From: Streptomyces sp. RPA4-2
Lineage (GTDB): Bacteria; Actinomycetota; Actinomycetes; Streptomycetales; Streptomycetaceae
Length of the DNA: 64,000 bases
Direction: 5' to 3'
Assembly (NCBI RefSeq): GCF_012273515.2
Contig: NZ_CP050975.2
Span: 744,001 to 808,000, forward strand
Under the pieces are notes generated by a model. That model was not told where the DNA came from. It saw only the letters and a program-made list of their open reading frames with translations, and ran no database searches. The translations under genes were made by a program, and so were the position numbers. Positions 26,055 to 34,308 of the stretch are shown here, in pieces; the first letter of the stretch is position 1; every line of letters begins with the position of its first letter.

Positions 26055-26651
26055 TCACTCCGCCTTGCCGGCCGCGGCGTCGAGAAGAGGGCCGAGTTCC
26101 TGGCACACGGTCGTCAGAGCGCGGAGGTCACGTTCGGCTCTGGCCATGAGGATCGCCCCCTCCAGGGCGCTGATCATGAGCGTGGCGAGGGCGTCGGCGC
26201 GCCCCTCGGGCACGCCCATGTCCGCCAGGGCCCGGGACACCGCGCCGGTCCAGGTGGTGAAGGCGGCGGACGCGGCCTCCCGTGTGGAGACGGTGGACTC
26301 CGCGCAGTCCACCGTGGCGGCGGCCACCGGGCAACCTCCCGCGAAGCCGGCCGTCCGGTACTCCTCGGTCCACTGGCGGACCATCTCGGCGAAGAGAGCG
26401 CTGGGCGTGGGCTCGGGCAGCGCGGCGAGGAAGCGGGCGACACGATTGCCCGCGTACCGACCCGCCCAACCGACGGCCTCGTTGACGAGCTGTTCCTTGC
26501 CACCGGGGAAGTAGTGCTGGAGCGAACCGCGCGGCGCTCCGGCGTGCGCGGCGACCTCCCGCATGCCCGCGGCGGCAACCCCGTCACGCCGGATGAGCTG
26601 GGCCGCGCTGAAGACCATCCGCTCCCGTGGCCCCCGTTCGGACACCGCCAT
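26055..26651 (-). CDS. TetR-family regulator (LmrA/YxaF-type)
   Basis: 198 residues. The HTH at ~10-55 (MVFSAAQLIRRDGVAAAGMREVAAHAGAPRGSLQHYFPGGKEQL) is typical of the LmrA/YxaF subgroup, and the C-terminal domain contains GGCPVAAATVDC, common in these quinone- or flavonoid-responsive repressors. ATG 26651. It diverges from the dehydrogenase gene; two 16-bp palindromes lie in the shared region, so autoregulation plus control of the neighbour is likely. Confidence 0.92.
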   Translation of the reverse strand: MAVSERGPRERMVFSAAQLIRRDGVAAAGMREVAAHAGAPRGSLQHYFPGGKEQLVNEAVGWAGRYAGNRVARFLAALPEPTPSALFAEMVRQWTEEYRTAGFAGGCPVAAATVDCAESTVSTREAASAAFTTWTGAVSRALADMGVPEGRADALATLMISALEGAILMARAERDLRALTTVCQELGPLLDAAAGKAE

Positions 26652-26695
26652 CCCTGACCTCCACCACCGTTCCGTGAACTGTCCGGAGTCCAGCC

Positions 26696-26738
26696 TATGA
26701 CCGCCGTCATAGAACCGACTACTATGACCGCTGTCATA
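26696..26738. promoter_or_regulatory. Twin 16-bp operators TATGACCGC(C/T)GTCATA
   Basis: Two nearly identical palindromes (26696-26711 and 26723-26738), with centres 27 bases apart, sit between the divergent TetR gene (start 26651) and the oxidoreductase gene (start about 26837). Each is symmetric apart from the central bases. They are strong candidates for the neighbouring TetR regulator. Confidence 0.75.
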
Positions 26739-26836
26739 ATCGCGAAGGGCGACGGCGCGCCGACACGTCTGCCGGTCGACGCCGGCGACGGCTCGGCGTC
26801 CTCGGCTTCCTCGGCGTGGAGCGGAAGCGGTGGCGC

Positions 26837-27739
26837 ATGGTGTACGTGGGGTTCGTCGGCCTCGGGGTCATGGGACAGCCCATGGCGCTCAACCTCGCCC
26901 GCGCGGGCACCCCCCTCGTCGTCTGGAACCGCACCCGGGCCAGATGCGACCCCCTGCGCTCCGCCGGAGCCGAGGTCGCTTCGAACCCGGGTGAGGTGTT
27001 CGACCGGGCGGACTCCGTCATTCTCATGCTGGCCGACGAGAGCGCCGTCGACACCGTCCTCGGGCGGGGGACCCCGGACTTCGCCGCCCGCGTCGCCGGA
27101 CACACCGTCGTCCACATGGGCACGGTCTCGCCTGAGTACTCCGTCGGCCTGAGGGACGACATCAGGTCCGCGGGCGGAAGGTACGTCGAGGCGCCGGTCT
27201 CCGGTTCCCGAGTCCCGGCGGAGCAGGGGCAGTTGGTGGCGATGCTGGCCGGTGACGCCGAGTCGGTGAAGGCCGTGCGCCCGCTGCTCGCCCCCCTGTG
27301 CCGTGAGGAGTTCGACTGCGGTCCCGTCCCCTGCGCGTTGCTGATGAAGTTCTCGGTGAACCTGTTCCTGATCACGCTGGTCACCGGTCTGACCGAGGCT
27401 TTCCACTTCGCCGACGGGCACGGGCTGGACCAACGCCTGCTCCAGAACGTCCTGGACGCGGGCCCGATGACCAGCGCCGTGTCCCGCGTGAAGGCGCCGA
27501 AACTGCTCGCGCGCGACTTCACCGTCCAGGCGGCGACCACGGACGTCCTCAAGAACAACCGCCTGATCGCGGAGGCCGCCCGAAAGGCCGGCCTCGCCTC
27601 CCCGCTCCTCGACATCTGCCACGCGCTCTTCGACGAGACGGTGGCCCAGGGCCACGGTGGTGAGGACATGGTGGCCGTACTGCACGCACTGGAGGCGCGG
27701 ACCGGCAGCGCGCGCCGCCCCGGCTCGCCGGGCGACTGA
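26837..27739 (+). CDS. NAD(P)-dependent beta-hydroxyacid dehydrogenase-like oxidoreductase
   Basis: 300 residues from ATG 26837 (GTG 26816 would add seven). The Rossmann motif [16 protein letters not shown], then [23 protein letters not shown], and [19 protein letters not shown] with the conserved Lys, place it in the 3-hydroxyisobutyrate dehydrogenase / imine-reductase superfamily. The usual S-G-G-x-x-G substrate loop reads SGSRVPA here. It is divergent from the TetR gene with twin operators, which suggests induction by its substrate or a related compound. Exact substrate unknown. Confidence 0.9.
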   Translation: MVYVGFVGLGVMGQPMALNLARAGTPLVVWNRTRARCDPLRSAGAEVASNPGEVFDRADSVILMLADESAVDTVLGRGTPDFAARVAGHTVVHMGTVSPEYSVGLRDDIRSAGGRYVEAPVSGSRVPAEQGQLVAMLAGDAESVKAVRPLLAPLCREEFDCGPVPCALLMKFSVNLFLITLVTGLTEAFHFADGHGLDQRLLQNVLDAGPMTSAVSRVKAPKLLARDFTVQAATTDVLKNNRLIAEAARKAGLASPLLDICHALFDETVAQGHGGEDMVAVLHALEARTGSARRPGSPGD

Positions 27740-27788
27740 CGCGGACGGGATGCCGCGCCCCGGGCGATGCGCGCGGCACGAACCAGAC

Positions 27789-27812
27789 GCCGGGCAGGGC
27801 TCCTTGCCCGGC
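27789..27812. terminator. Terminator between convergent oxidoreductase and P450 genes
   Basis: GCCGGGCA pairs exactly with TGCCCGGC across an 8-base loop in the 88-base gap between stop codons. Confidence 0.55.
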
Positions 27813-27827
27813 ACGGTCCGCTCGCGG

Positions 27828-29042
27828 CTACCAGGTCACCGGCAGGGCGCGAAGGCCGTAGACGATGGCGTCCTGGTGGTAGACGAGTTGGTCCGGTGGT
27901 GTCGCCAGGCGCAGTCCGGGCAGGCGCCGAAGCAAGGTGGCGAGGATGATCTGAAGCTCGACCCTGGCCAGGGTCTGGCCCAGACACTGGTGGATTCCGT
28001 GGCCGAAGGCCACATGGCGCCGCGCGTCCCGGGTGACGTCGAGCTCGGAGGGGCAGGTGCCGCCCTCCGTCGCGAACAGCGACGGGTCGCGGTTGGCGGT
28101 GGACAGCATGCAGATCACCCCGTCGCCCGTCGCGACGGTGACCCCGCCGACCTCGACGGAGCGCGTCGCCACACGGCCCAGGCCGAGGTGGATGATGGTG
28201 AGGTGGCGCAGGAGTTCCTCGACGGCTCCGCGGACGAGTTCCGGATCGTCGCGCAGGAGCGCCGTCTGCGCGGGGTCGCGCAGCAGCGCGAGTACACTGA
28301 TGGCCGCCATGTTCGCGGTGCTCTCGTGACCGGTGACCAGCAGCAGGAACCCGAGTGACGCCGTCTCCTGAGGAGTGAGGTCGTCGCGTGCCACCAGCCG
28401 GCTGAGAATGTCGTCCGCCGGGTGGCGACGCTTGTGCTCGGCCAACTCCGTCAGATAGTCCATGAGTTGGGCATGCGCCCGTTCGGCCCGCTGGAGGGTC
28501 GTGCCGTTGTCGAGCAGGGTGCGGCTGAGCGACTGGAACAGGTCGTGGTCCTCGTAGGGAACTCCCAGCATCAGGCAGATGGCCAGCGACGGGATCGGAA
28601 GGGCGAAGTCGGCCACGAGGTCGGCCGAGGTGCGTCCGTCCGTCATTCGGTCCACGGCCCTGTCGACGATGTCCTGGATTCCGGGCCGGAGTTCCTCGAT
28701 GCGCTTGACCAGGAAGTCCTTGGTGACCATACGGCGCAGCCGAGCGTGTTCGGGGTCGTCCATGCGGATGAAGCTGGGCTTCGCGGTCGCCAGTTCCCGC
28801 TGACCCGCCGAGAGGAACGGGAAGCCGGGGTTGCGCGCGTCGGCACTGAAGCGGGGGTCGGCCAGCACGGCGCGTACCTCCTCGTAGCCGGTGACGAGCC
28901 AGCACGCGGTGCCGTCCGGCAGTACGGCTCGGGTGACGGCGGCGTCATGGGCGGCGGCCGTGTACGCGGGGGGCGGATCGAACGGACACGTTCCGTAGGA
29001 GCCGGGGAGGTTGAGCGAAGGGGCGGGCGCGGTGGCAGTCAT
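27828..29042 (-). CDS. Cytochrome P450
   Basis: 404 residues, typical soluble bacterial P450. The I-helix motif is TGHEST (237-242), with Glu in place of the common Asp. The ExxR motif is EELLR, and the haem loop is FGHGIHQCLG with Cys353. It is the last gene of the six-gene ketosynthase cluster; the preceding gene encodes a [3Fe-4S] ferredoxin domain 27 bases upstream, its likely electron donor. ATG 29042 is preceded by AGGAGA. It probably hydroxylates or desaturates the ACP-derived acyl product. No ferredoxin reductase gene is nearby. Confidence 0.94.
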   Translation of the reverse strand: MTATAPAPSLNLPGSYGTCPFDPPPAYTAAAHDAAVTRAVLPDGTACWLVTGYEEVRAVLADPRFSADARNPGFPFLSAGQRELATAKPSFIRMDDPEHARLRRMVTKDFLVKRIEELRPGIQDIVDRAVDRMTDGRTSADLVADFALPIPSLAICLMLGVPYEDHDLFQSLSRTLLDNGTTLQRAERAHAQLMDYLTELAEHKRRHPADDILSRLVARDDLTPQETASLGFLLLVTGHESTANMAAISVLALLRDPAQTALLRDDPELVRGAVEELLRHLTIIHLGLGRVATRSVEVGGVTVATGDGVICMLSTANRDPSLFATEGGTCPSELDVTRDARRHVAFGHGIHQCLGQTLARVELQIILATLLRRLPGLRLATPPDQLVYHQDAIVYGLRALPVTW

Positions 29043-29068
29043 GAGCCGGGTCGTCTCCTGGTGGGGGG

Positions 29069-29848
29069 TCACGTGGCGTCCATGAGGGTGATGGCACCGC
29101 TGGGGCACAGGTCCGCGGCCAGGCGCACATCGTGGGCGTACTTCTGATCGGGCTCCGGTACGAGCAGGGTGACGCGTCCGTCCGTGTCGCTCTGCTCGAA
29201 CACCTCCGGCGCGGCCCCGGCGCACCGCCCCGCGCTGCGGCAGCGCTGCCTGTCCACGCGCACGGTGAGGTGCGGGCGTACCGCCCCGGCGTCGTCGGAG
29301 GGGGTGCGCAGGACGCCGAGAGTGGTGGACATGGCCGCGGTCTGGCCGGCCAGGACCAGCAGTTCGATCAGTTGCTCCGGGTCCAGTTCACGCGCAAGCC
29401 GCTGCCACAGTCCGTCGGGCAGCGTGGAGTGGGCGGCGAGCAGGTCGCAGGTCTCCAGAAGTGTGCGCTCCTCGTCCGTCCAGGGGTGGGCGTCCGGGGC
29501 CGCTGCCGTGGCACGGATCTCCTCCGCCGTCAGTCCGGCCTCCGTCGCCGGCGTGCGGTGGCGCTCGTGGACGAAGGTCCCGCCGAGCCGGTGGGCGGTG
29601 CGCAGGACGACCAGCTCGCGTCGGCGGTCACCGAGCGTTCCTTCGTGGGTGAGCACACGCGCGAGGGAGAGCCAGGCGTGGGCGAGGACGGGGTGATGGG
29701 CGAGGGTGCCGAAGAGGTTGACCCGCCCGGCACCGTCCTTGTGGGAGTCCGCCAGGAGGGACCGAAGCGACGCGGGCCACTCGGACGGTGGGAGGGGTGC
29801 AATGCGGGGAGTGCCGGGCACCCGGACGGATGCGGGTGATGAGGTCAT
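29069..29848 (-). CDS. Carboxymuconolactone decarboxylase-like / [3Fe-4S] ferredoxin fusion
   Basis: 259 residues. Residues ~20-180 are an AhpD/carboxymuconolactone-decarboxylase-like helical domain (RRELVVLRTAHRLGGTFVHERHRTPATEAGLTAEEI) without the CxxC of AhpD peroxidoreductases. Residues ~193-259 are a P450-type ferredoxin: VRVDRQRC, Cys203-x5-Cys209, GAAPEVFEQ, and Cys248 in CPSGAI. With only three cysteines the cluster should be [3Fe-4S]. The frame is continuous across the junction. Fusion of these domains is unusual and I infer it couples electron delivery to the P450 encoded next with a substrate-binding or release role. ATG 29848 follows AAAGG. Confidence 0.9.
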   Translation of the reverse strand: MTSSPASVRVPGTPRIAPLPPSEWPASLRSLLADSHKDGAGRVNLFGTLAHHPVLAHAWLSLARVLTHEGTLGDRRRELVVLRTAHRLGGTFVHERHRTPATEAGLTAEEIRATAAAPDAHPWTDEERTLLETCDLLAAHSTLPDGLWQRLARELDPEQLIELLVLAGQTAAMSTTLGVLRTPSDDAGAVRPHLTVRVDRQRCRSAGRCAGAAPEVFEQSDTDGRVTLLVPEPDQKYAHDVRLAADLCPSGAITLMDAT

Positions 29849-29912
29849 GGGGGTGCCTTTCGGATGCGTACGGAGTCGGATGAGGCAGGGGGTTCCCGGG
29901 GGTGACAGCGGC

Positions 29913-30908
29913 TCACCACCTGCAGACGACGACTCCCGCGCTGGCCCCGCTCGCGAAGCCGAACATGCCCACCAGATCCCCGCGCCGCAGTCGCCCGATC
30001 TCCAGGGCGGTGGCCAGCTGGAGCGGGATGGTGTTGGTCGCCACGTTGCCGTGGGCCGGAAAGGTGGCCAGGATCCGTGCCGGGTCCACGCCCACCCAGT
30101 CGCAGACGACCCGGGTGAACGGCACCGACGGCTGGTGCACACAGACGAGGTCCAGGTCGTCGCTCTCGACGCCGATCTCCTTCAGCGCTCCGCGTACCTT
30201 GTCGGGCAGTCCCTCGAACGAGTCCACCAACTGCTGGGAGTCGATGCGGAGATGGCCGAGCCTTCGGTGCTGCGCGTAGGGGTTGGGCAGCGTCGCCGCG
30301 CGCCAGCCCCAGGAGTTGGCGAAGAAGCGCGAACCGACAATGCCGGGCAGGGCGCTCGCCTCCACCAGCAGGGCGGAGCCCATGTCGCCGGTGCTGAGGC
30401 TGGGCAGCGCGCTCAGGATGTCCGCCGGGTCGTCGACCTCCCAGCGGCTCTCGCGGGTGCTGACCTCGGCGGTGGTCACCAGCACTCTGCGGTACCGGCC
30501 GCCCCGGATGAACGCGTCGGCGACCTCCAGGGCGTTGAGGACGCCGTTGCAGGCGTTCTTGAGGTCGAGCACGGGACACCCGAGGCCCAGCTTGTCGGCG
30601 ACGACATGGGCCGTGGCGGGCTCCTCCATGTCGGCGAGGATGCCCGCGTAGAGGAGCAGGTCGACATCGGCCGGATCGGTGTCCGTGTCCGCGAGCAGGC
30701 GCCGCGCCGCGTGGACGGCCAGGTCGGAGGGCTGGTCGTGGTCGGGGGCCACGGTGCGCTCGGCCAGCCCGTACATGCGCTGGAGCACTCCGCGGGACAG
30801 TGTGACGGCGGGGCTGCCCTCGCGGAAGCGGTCCTCCACCGCGGCCACGCTCTGTCGCCCCTCGGGGATGTGGACGGTCGCGTGAACGATGCTGCTGTGA
30901 ACGGTCAT
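29913..30908 (-). CDS. KASIII-like (thiolase-superfamily) condensing enzyme, divergent
   Basis: 331 residues. Cys120 in LKNACNGV, His258 in CVHQP and Asn288 in AHGNVATN give the complete Cys-His-Asn triad of KASIII enzymes. Sequence around the active site differs from FabH (LDLKNACNG rather than DxxAACxG), closer to OleA or acyl-transferring KASIII relatives. It may join two acyl chains, transfer an acyl group, or prime with an unusual starter. It lies 41 bases after the KASII gene and 64 before the fusion gene, clearly in the same operon. Confidence 0.88.
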   Translation of the reverse strand: MTVHSSIVHATVHIPEGRQSVAAVEDRFREGSPAVTLSRGVLQRMYGLAERTVAPDHDQPSDLAVHAARRLLADTDTDPADVDLLLYAGILADMEEPATAHVVADKLGLGCPVLDLKNACNGVLNALEVADAFIRGGRYRRVLVTTAEVSTRESRWEVDDPADILSALPSLSTGDMGSALLVEASALPGIVGSRFFANSWGWRAATLPNPYAQHRRLGHLRIDSQQLVDSFEGLPDKVRGALKEIGVESDDLDLVCVHQPSVPFTRVVCDWVGVDPARILATFPAHGNVATNTIPLQLATALEIGRLRRGDLVGMFGFASGASAGVVVCRW

Positions 30909-30949
30909 TGATTCAGTCCTCGGTTCGGTCCTCACTGAAGGGCGGCAGG

Positions 30950-32182
30950 TCAGTCCTCGGTGAGGAGCAGCACGACGTTGTGCCCGCCGAACCCGAAGGA
31001 CTGGCTCACGGCGGCGCGGACGCGCTGGGTACGCGGCCGTTCCGTCACGCAGTCCAGGTCGAAGGCGAGGTTGTCGGCCGTGAGGTTGGCGATCGGCGGC
31101 ACGGTGGACCGGTGGATGGTCAGGGCCGTGAGCGCCGCCTCGATCGCGCCGGCGGCGCCGAGGCTGTGCCCGAGCACTCCCTTGGGCGCGGTCACGCTGG
31201 GCCGGTGGGGAAGTACCCGGCCGATCAGTTCGGCCTCGGTCAGGTCGTTGAGGGGCGTGGAGGTGCCGTGCGCGTTGACATGATCGACGTCGGCCGCGCG
31301 CAGGTCCGCTTCGGCGAGCGCCGCCCGCAGCGCCACCTCGGCGTGAACTCCGCCGGGAGCCGGGGCGGTTGGATGGTGGGCGTCGGAGGAGAGGCCGACC
31401 CCCGCGAGCCGCGCGTAGGCGCGCCGGCCTCGGGCCCGCGCGTCCGCCTCCCGTTCCAGTACGAGTACGGCGGCGCCCTCGGCGATCACGAAGCCGTCCC
31501 GGTCCGCCGCGAAGGGCCGCGACGCCGCCCCTGGGTCGCCGGTACGGGCCGAGAGCGCGCCCATCCGTTGGAAGCCGGAGGTGATCACGGGAGTGACGGC
31601 CGCCTCCGCGCCCCCCGCGACCGCGATGTCGCACAGGCCGGCCAGGAGCAGGTGGCGCGCCGTGGCCAGCGCGCTGGCGCCGGACGCGCACGCCGTCTCC
31701 GTCGCCAGGGAGGGCCCATGGGCGCCGAGGTCCAACAGCACCTCTCCCGCTGCCATGTTGGGGATCAGCATGGGTACCAGCGCGGGGGAGACCAGCTCGG
31801 GACCGCCTTGGTGATGGCGGAGGGTCTGCTCCTCCAGGTGCGCCGCTCCGGCGAGCCCGGAACCGATCACGACGGCGACGCGGGTACCGTCCCACCGGGC
31901 GGGGTCGAGGCCGGCGTCGGCGACCGCCTCGCGCGCGGCGAGCACGGCGAGCCGGCTGAAGTGACCCATGCGCCAGGCCTTGCCGCCGCCGATTCGGGCC
32001 TGCTCCGGAGTCATGGCCGGGATGCGGCAGGATAAATCGACAGGGCAGTCCTTGAGTTCGGGGTCCGTCGCCGCGGCGGAACGGCCGCGCAGGATCCCCT
32101 CCCAGGTCGGCTCCCGGCCGACACCGGCCGGGGTGATCAACCCCAGGCCGGTGATCGAGACAGCGGACTGACGTGACGTCAC
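30950..32182 (-). CDS. Beta-ketoacyl-ACP synthase II (FabF-like)
   Basis: 410 residues. Elongating KAS with nucleophile Cys165 (TETACASG), His305 (NAHGTSTPLND), Lys334 and His339 (PKGVLGHSLGAAG). The GTG start overlaps the ACP stop (GTGA at 32179-32182), coupling synthesis of enzyme and carrier. Codon 50 is TTA (32033-32035), an indication of bldA control. There is no partner chain-length factor, so it resembles fatty-acid rather than aromatic type II PKS KS. It condenses malonyl-ACP with the growing chain on the adjacent ACP. Confidence 0.94.
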   Translation of the reverse strand: MTSRQSAVSITGLGLITPAGVGREPTWEGILRGRSAAATDPELKDCPVDLSCRIPAMTPEQARIGGGKAWRMGHFSRLAVLAAREAVADAGLDPARWDGTRVAVVIGSGLAGAAHLEEQTLRHHQGGPELVSPALVPMLIPNMAAGEVLLDLGAHGPSLATETACASGASALATARHLLLAGLCDIAVAGGAEAAVTPVITSGFQRMGALSARTGDPGAASRPFAADRDGFVIAEGAAVLVLEREADARARGRRAYARLAGVGLSSDAHHPTAPAPGGVHAEVALRAALAEADLRAADVDHVNAHGTSTPLNDLTEAELIGRVLPHRPSVTAPKGVLGHSLGAAGAIEAALTALTIHRSTVPPIANLTADNLAFDLDCVTERPRTQRVRAAVSQSFGFGGHNVVLLLTED

Positions 32183-32427
32183 GAGGTGCCCCACTGGGCT
32201 CGCTTGGCGTTCAGCGCGGCGACAAGTTCACCGACAGTGCTGTGCTTGGCCGCCTCGTCCTCCTCCACGGGGACGCCCAGTTGCTCCTGGAGCGCCAGGG
32301 CGAGTTCGGCGAGCGCGAGCGAGTCGAGGTCGAGGCTCTCCAGGGTGGCCTCGGGGCGGATGCTCTCGGGACTGACCTCGAACTTCTCGGTCAGTACGGT
32401 GGTGACGGCGGTCCGGACGGGGGACAT
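32179..32427 (-). CDS. Acyl carrier protein
   Basis: 82 residues. Ser36 in LDLDSLALAEL is the phosphopantetheine attachment site; flanking acidic helices are as in FAS/PKS ACPs. ATG 32427 is preceded by AAAGGA. It sits between the FabH-like and KASII genes and is translationally coupled to the latter. No phosphopantetheinyl transferase is nearby, so a housekeeping enzyme must load it. Confidence 0.93.
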   Translation of the reverse strand: MSPVRTAVTTVLTEKFEVSPESIRPEATLESLDLDSLALAELALALQEQLGVPVEEDEAAKHSTVGELVAALNAKRAQWGTS

Positions 32428-32515
32428 GGACGGTCCTTTCGACACAACTGACAGCGGTGGCAGGGAAGGTGACGAGGGGAGACGGTGGACGGCGGGCCCC
32501 GGGGAGGACCGAGGG

Positions 32516-33568
32516 TCAGACGGCCGGAGCGGCGGGGACCGCCACCGGCGGGACGACACCGTCGAGTTGTGGCACGGACGGGAGCTCCGGCCACAGCAGC
32601 GCGGCCGATCCCCAGGTCAGTCCGGCTCCGAAGGCGGTCAGCAGTACGCGCTGTCCGCTGCGCAGTTCACCCCGGGCCGCGGCGTCGGCCAGGGCCAGTG
32701 GAATGGAGGCTGAGCCCGTGTTCCCGACCCGCTCGATGTTGGTGACGTGCCGGTGAGCCGGCACGGGGATGCGGGCTCCGACGGCGGACAGGATGCGGGC
32801 GTTGGCCTGATGGGCGCAGAACCGGTCCACGTCCTCGGCCGACCAGCCCGCGTGTTTGAGCACGGTCCGCGCGGACTGTGCCATCCGGGTGACCGCGTGC
32901 TGGAACACCTCACGTCCGCGCATACGGAAGTAGCGGTCCTCCGGCCGGTAGTCGTCGGGGCGGGCACGCTCCAGCGCTCCGCCGCCGGGCACCTGGATCA
33001 GGGTGTCCTGCGAGCCGTCGCTGCCGAGGTCGAACGCGACGACGCTGCCCGGCTCGCCCTTGCCGCCCCTCCGTAGTACGGCCGCCGCCGCACCGTCCGC
33101 GAACACGATTCCGGCGGAACGGTCCTGCGGATCGATCAAGGTCGAGTACACCTCGGCGGCCACCAGGAGGACCCGGTCGGCACACCCGGACGCCAGGACA
33201 CCGGAGGCCGTCGCGAGACCGTAGACGAATCCGGTGCACGCGGCGGACACGTCCCACGCGGCCGCCCCGCCCAGCCCGAGCCGGGTGGCCAGCCAGGGCG
33301 CCATGGCCGGCATGGGCCGGTCGGGAGTGGACGTGGCGACGATGACGGCGTCGACCAGCGGAAGGCCCGCGACGGACAGCGCCTTGCGAGCGGCCTCCAG
33401 GGCGAGATGGCCCGTGGCGACACCGGGTGCGACCCAACGCCGCTCACCGATGCCACTGCGTCTGCGCACCCAGGCGTCGTCGACACACCAGCCGACGGGC
33501 AGCTCGCCGTTGGCCACCGTACGCGGCGGAACGAATCCGGCGATGCCCTCGAGGACGGCCGTCGTCAC
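32516..33568 (-). CDS. Beta-ketoacyl-ACP synthase III (FabH-like), first gene of the cluster
   Basis: 350 residues. The triad is Cys111 (DVSAACTGF), His253 (CAHQANARI) and Asn283 (NIERVGNTGSASIP), all in FabH context. It should condense an acyl-CoA starter with malonyl-ACP. GTG 33568 is preceded by GAGGT. It opens the operon KASIII, ACP, KASII, KASIII-like, CMD-ferredoxin, P450. An inverted repeat at 33660-33704 lies in its promoter region. Starter specificity is not readable. Confidence 0.93.
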   Translation of the reverse strand: MTTAVLEGIAGFVPPRTVANGELPVGWCVDDAWVRRRSGIGERRWVAPGVATGHLALEAARKALSVAGLPLVDAVIVATSTPDRPMPAMAPWLATRLGLGGAAAWDVSAACTGFVYGLATASGVLASGCADRVLLVAAEVYSTLIDPQDRSAGIVFADGAAAAVLRRGGKGEPGSVVAFDLGSDGSQDTLIQVPGGGALERARPDDYRPEDRYFRMRGREVFQHAVTRMAQSARTVLKHAGWSAEDVDRFCAHQANARILSAVGARIPVPAHRHVTNIERVGNTGSASIPLALADAAARGELRSGQRVLLTAFGAGLTWGSAALLWPELPSVPQLDGVVPPVAVPAAPAV

Positions 33569-33659
33569 CGGGCGACCTCGGTGCGCGGGGCCGACAGTGG
33601 GATCGCCAAAAGAGCGTCGGGGCAAGGAAATTGGTGAGTCACACACGCCTCGGTGGGGA

Positions 33660-33704
33660 GTGATCTTGAACGAGCGGCATGACTGTAGATCGGATCAAGA
33701 TCAC
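33660..33704. promoter_or_regulatory. 10-bp inverted repeat upstream of the ketosynthase cluster
   Basis: GTGATCTTGA (33660-33669) and its exact complement TCAAGATCAC (33695-33704) flank 25 bases, starting 92 bases before the FabH-like start codon. The arms could be half-sites for a pathway regulator; no regulator gene lies in the cluster. Confidence 0.5.
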
Positions 33705-34185
33705 CTCGCCACGCGACGAGATTCGAACGAAAGAACCATTGAAGCCGAATGACCGGAAAAGGCCAGCTCAGCAACGGGACCGCAGAATCGTTACGGCCAT
33801 TGGGCCAGTCGTGCGCCACCCGAAAGGCGGCAAAAAGGGACGACCGTTCGAGAACGCGCCGCACACATGAACAGCGCGCAAACGCTCCCACCGCGTCCCG
33901 TCGGACCCGATCAGCGGCGCCACCCCGCCCCCACCTGCGAGCTCCCGACTCCCGGCACCGGCAGGCACGGCTTACCCACTCCGCCCCCGATCACGGCGTC
34001 CCGAACGAAGCACCGGGAGATTCGGGCAGCAATTCCACGTCCGAACGCACTGACGACCGACTGACGTTCGGAAACGTGACCGAACCGGGTGTCGCGCGGT
34101 CGGAACTTCGACTCCGGCAGCGGGCTCCGCCACGTTCAACTCCTTGTGCTCCGAGCCCAATTCACAGACTCCTTTGCTTCATCTC

Positions 34186-34214
34186 TTGACGACTTTGGTT
34201 CAGACCTTTAGGTT
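34186..34214 (+). promoter_or_regulatory. Promoter of the chitinase operon with chitinase-type operator
   Basis: TTGACG (34186-34191), a 17-base spacer and TAGGTT (34209-34214) match Streptomyces vegetative promoters. The spacer contains TGGTTCAGACCT (34196-34207), one base from the 12-bp motif TGGTCCAGACCT known from Streptomyces chitinase promoters, and resembling the core of DasR sites. Regulation by N-acetylglucosamine or chitin signals is inferred. Confidence 0.65.
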
Positions 34215-34246
34215 CCCGATCACCACGGCTCCATGAATGCACCCAT

Positions 34247-34258
34247 CGTTCATGAACG
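34247..34258. promoter_or_regulatory. 12-bp palindrome CGTTCATGAACG
   Basis: A perfect palindrome between the promoter and the start codon of the chitinase gene, about 33 bases past the -10 box. It could be a repressor site or affect the leader RNA; function not known. Confidence 0.35.
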
Positions 34259-34308
34259 TGAACACTCCCCCACCATCAGCCTCACCTGAAGGGCTGTGAT
34301 CCCCCCTG

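Larger units (their letters stand above)
33569..34308. other. Divergent intergenic region between ketosynthase cluster and chitinase operon
   Basis: 740 bases, of lower GC than its surroundings in places. It holds the inverted repeat at 33660-33704 on the cluster side, and the promoter, chitinase-type motif and CGTTCATGAACG palindrome on the chitinase side. Bases 33705-34185 contain no gene I can support. Confidence 0.6.

Noticed and set aside
27828..33568. Aromatic type II polyketide cluster
   Set aside because: There is one KASII but no chain-length factor, cyclase or ketoreductase, so the minimal aromatic PKS is not present.
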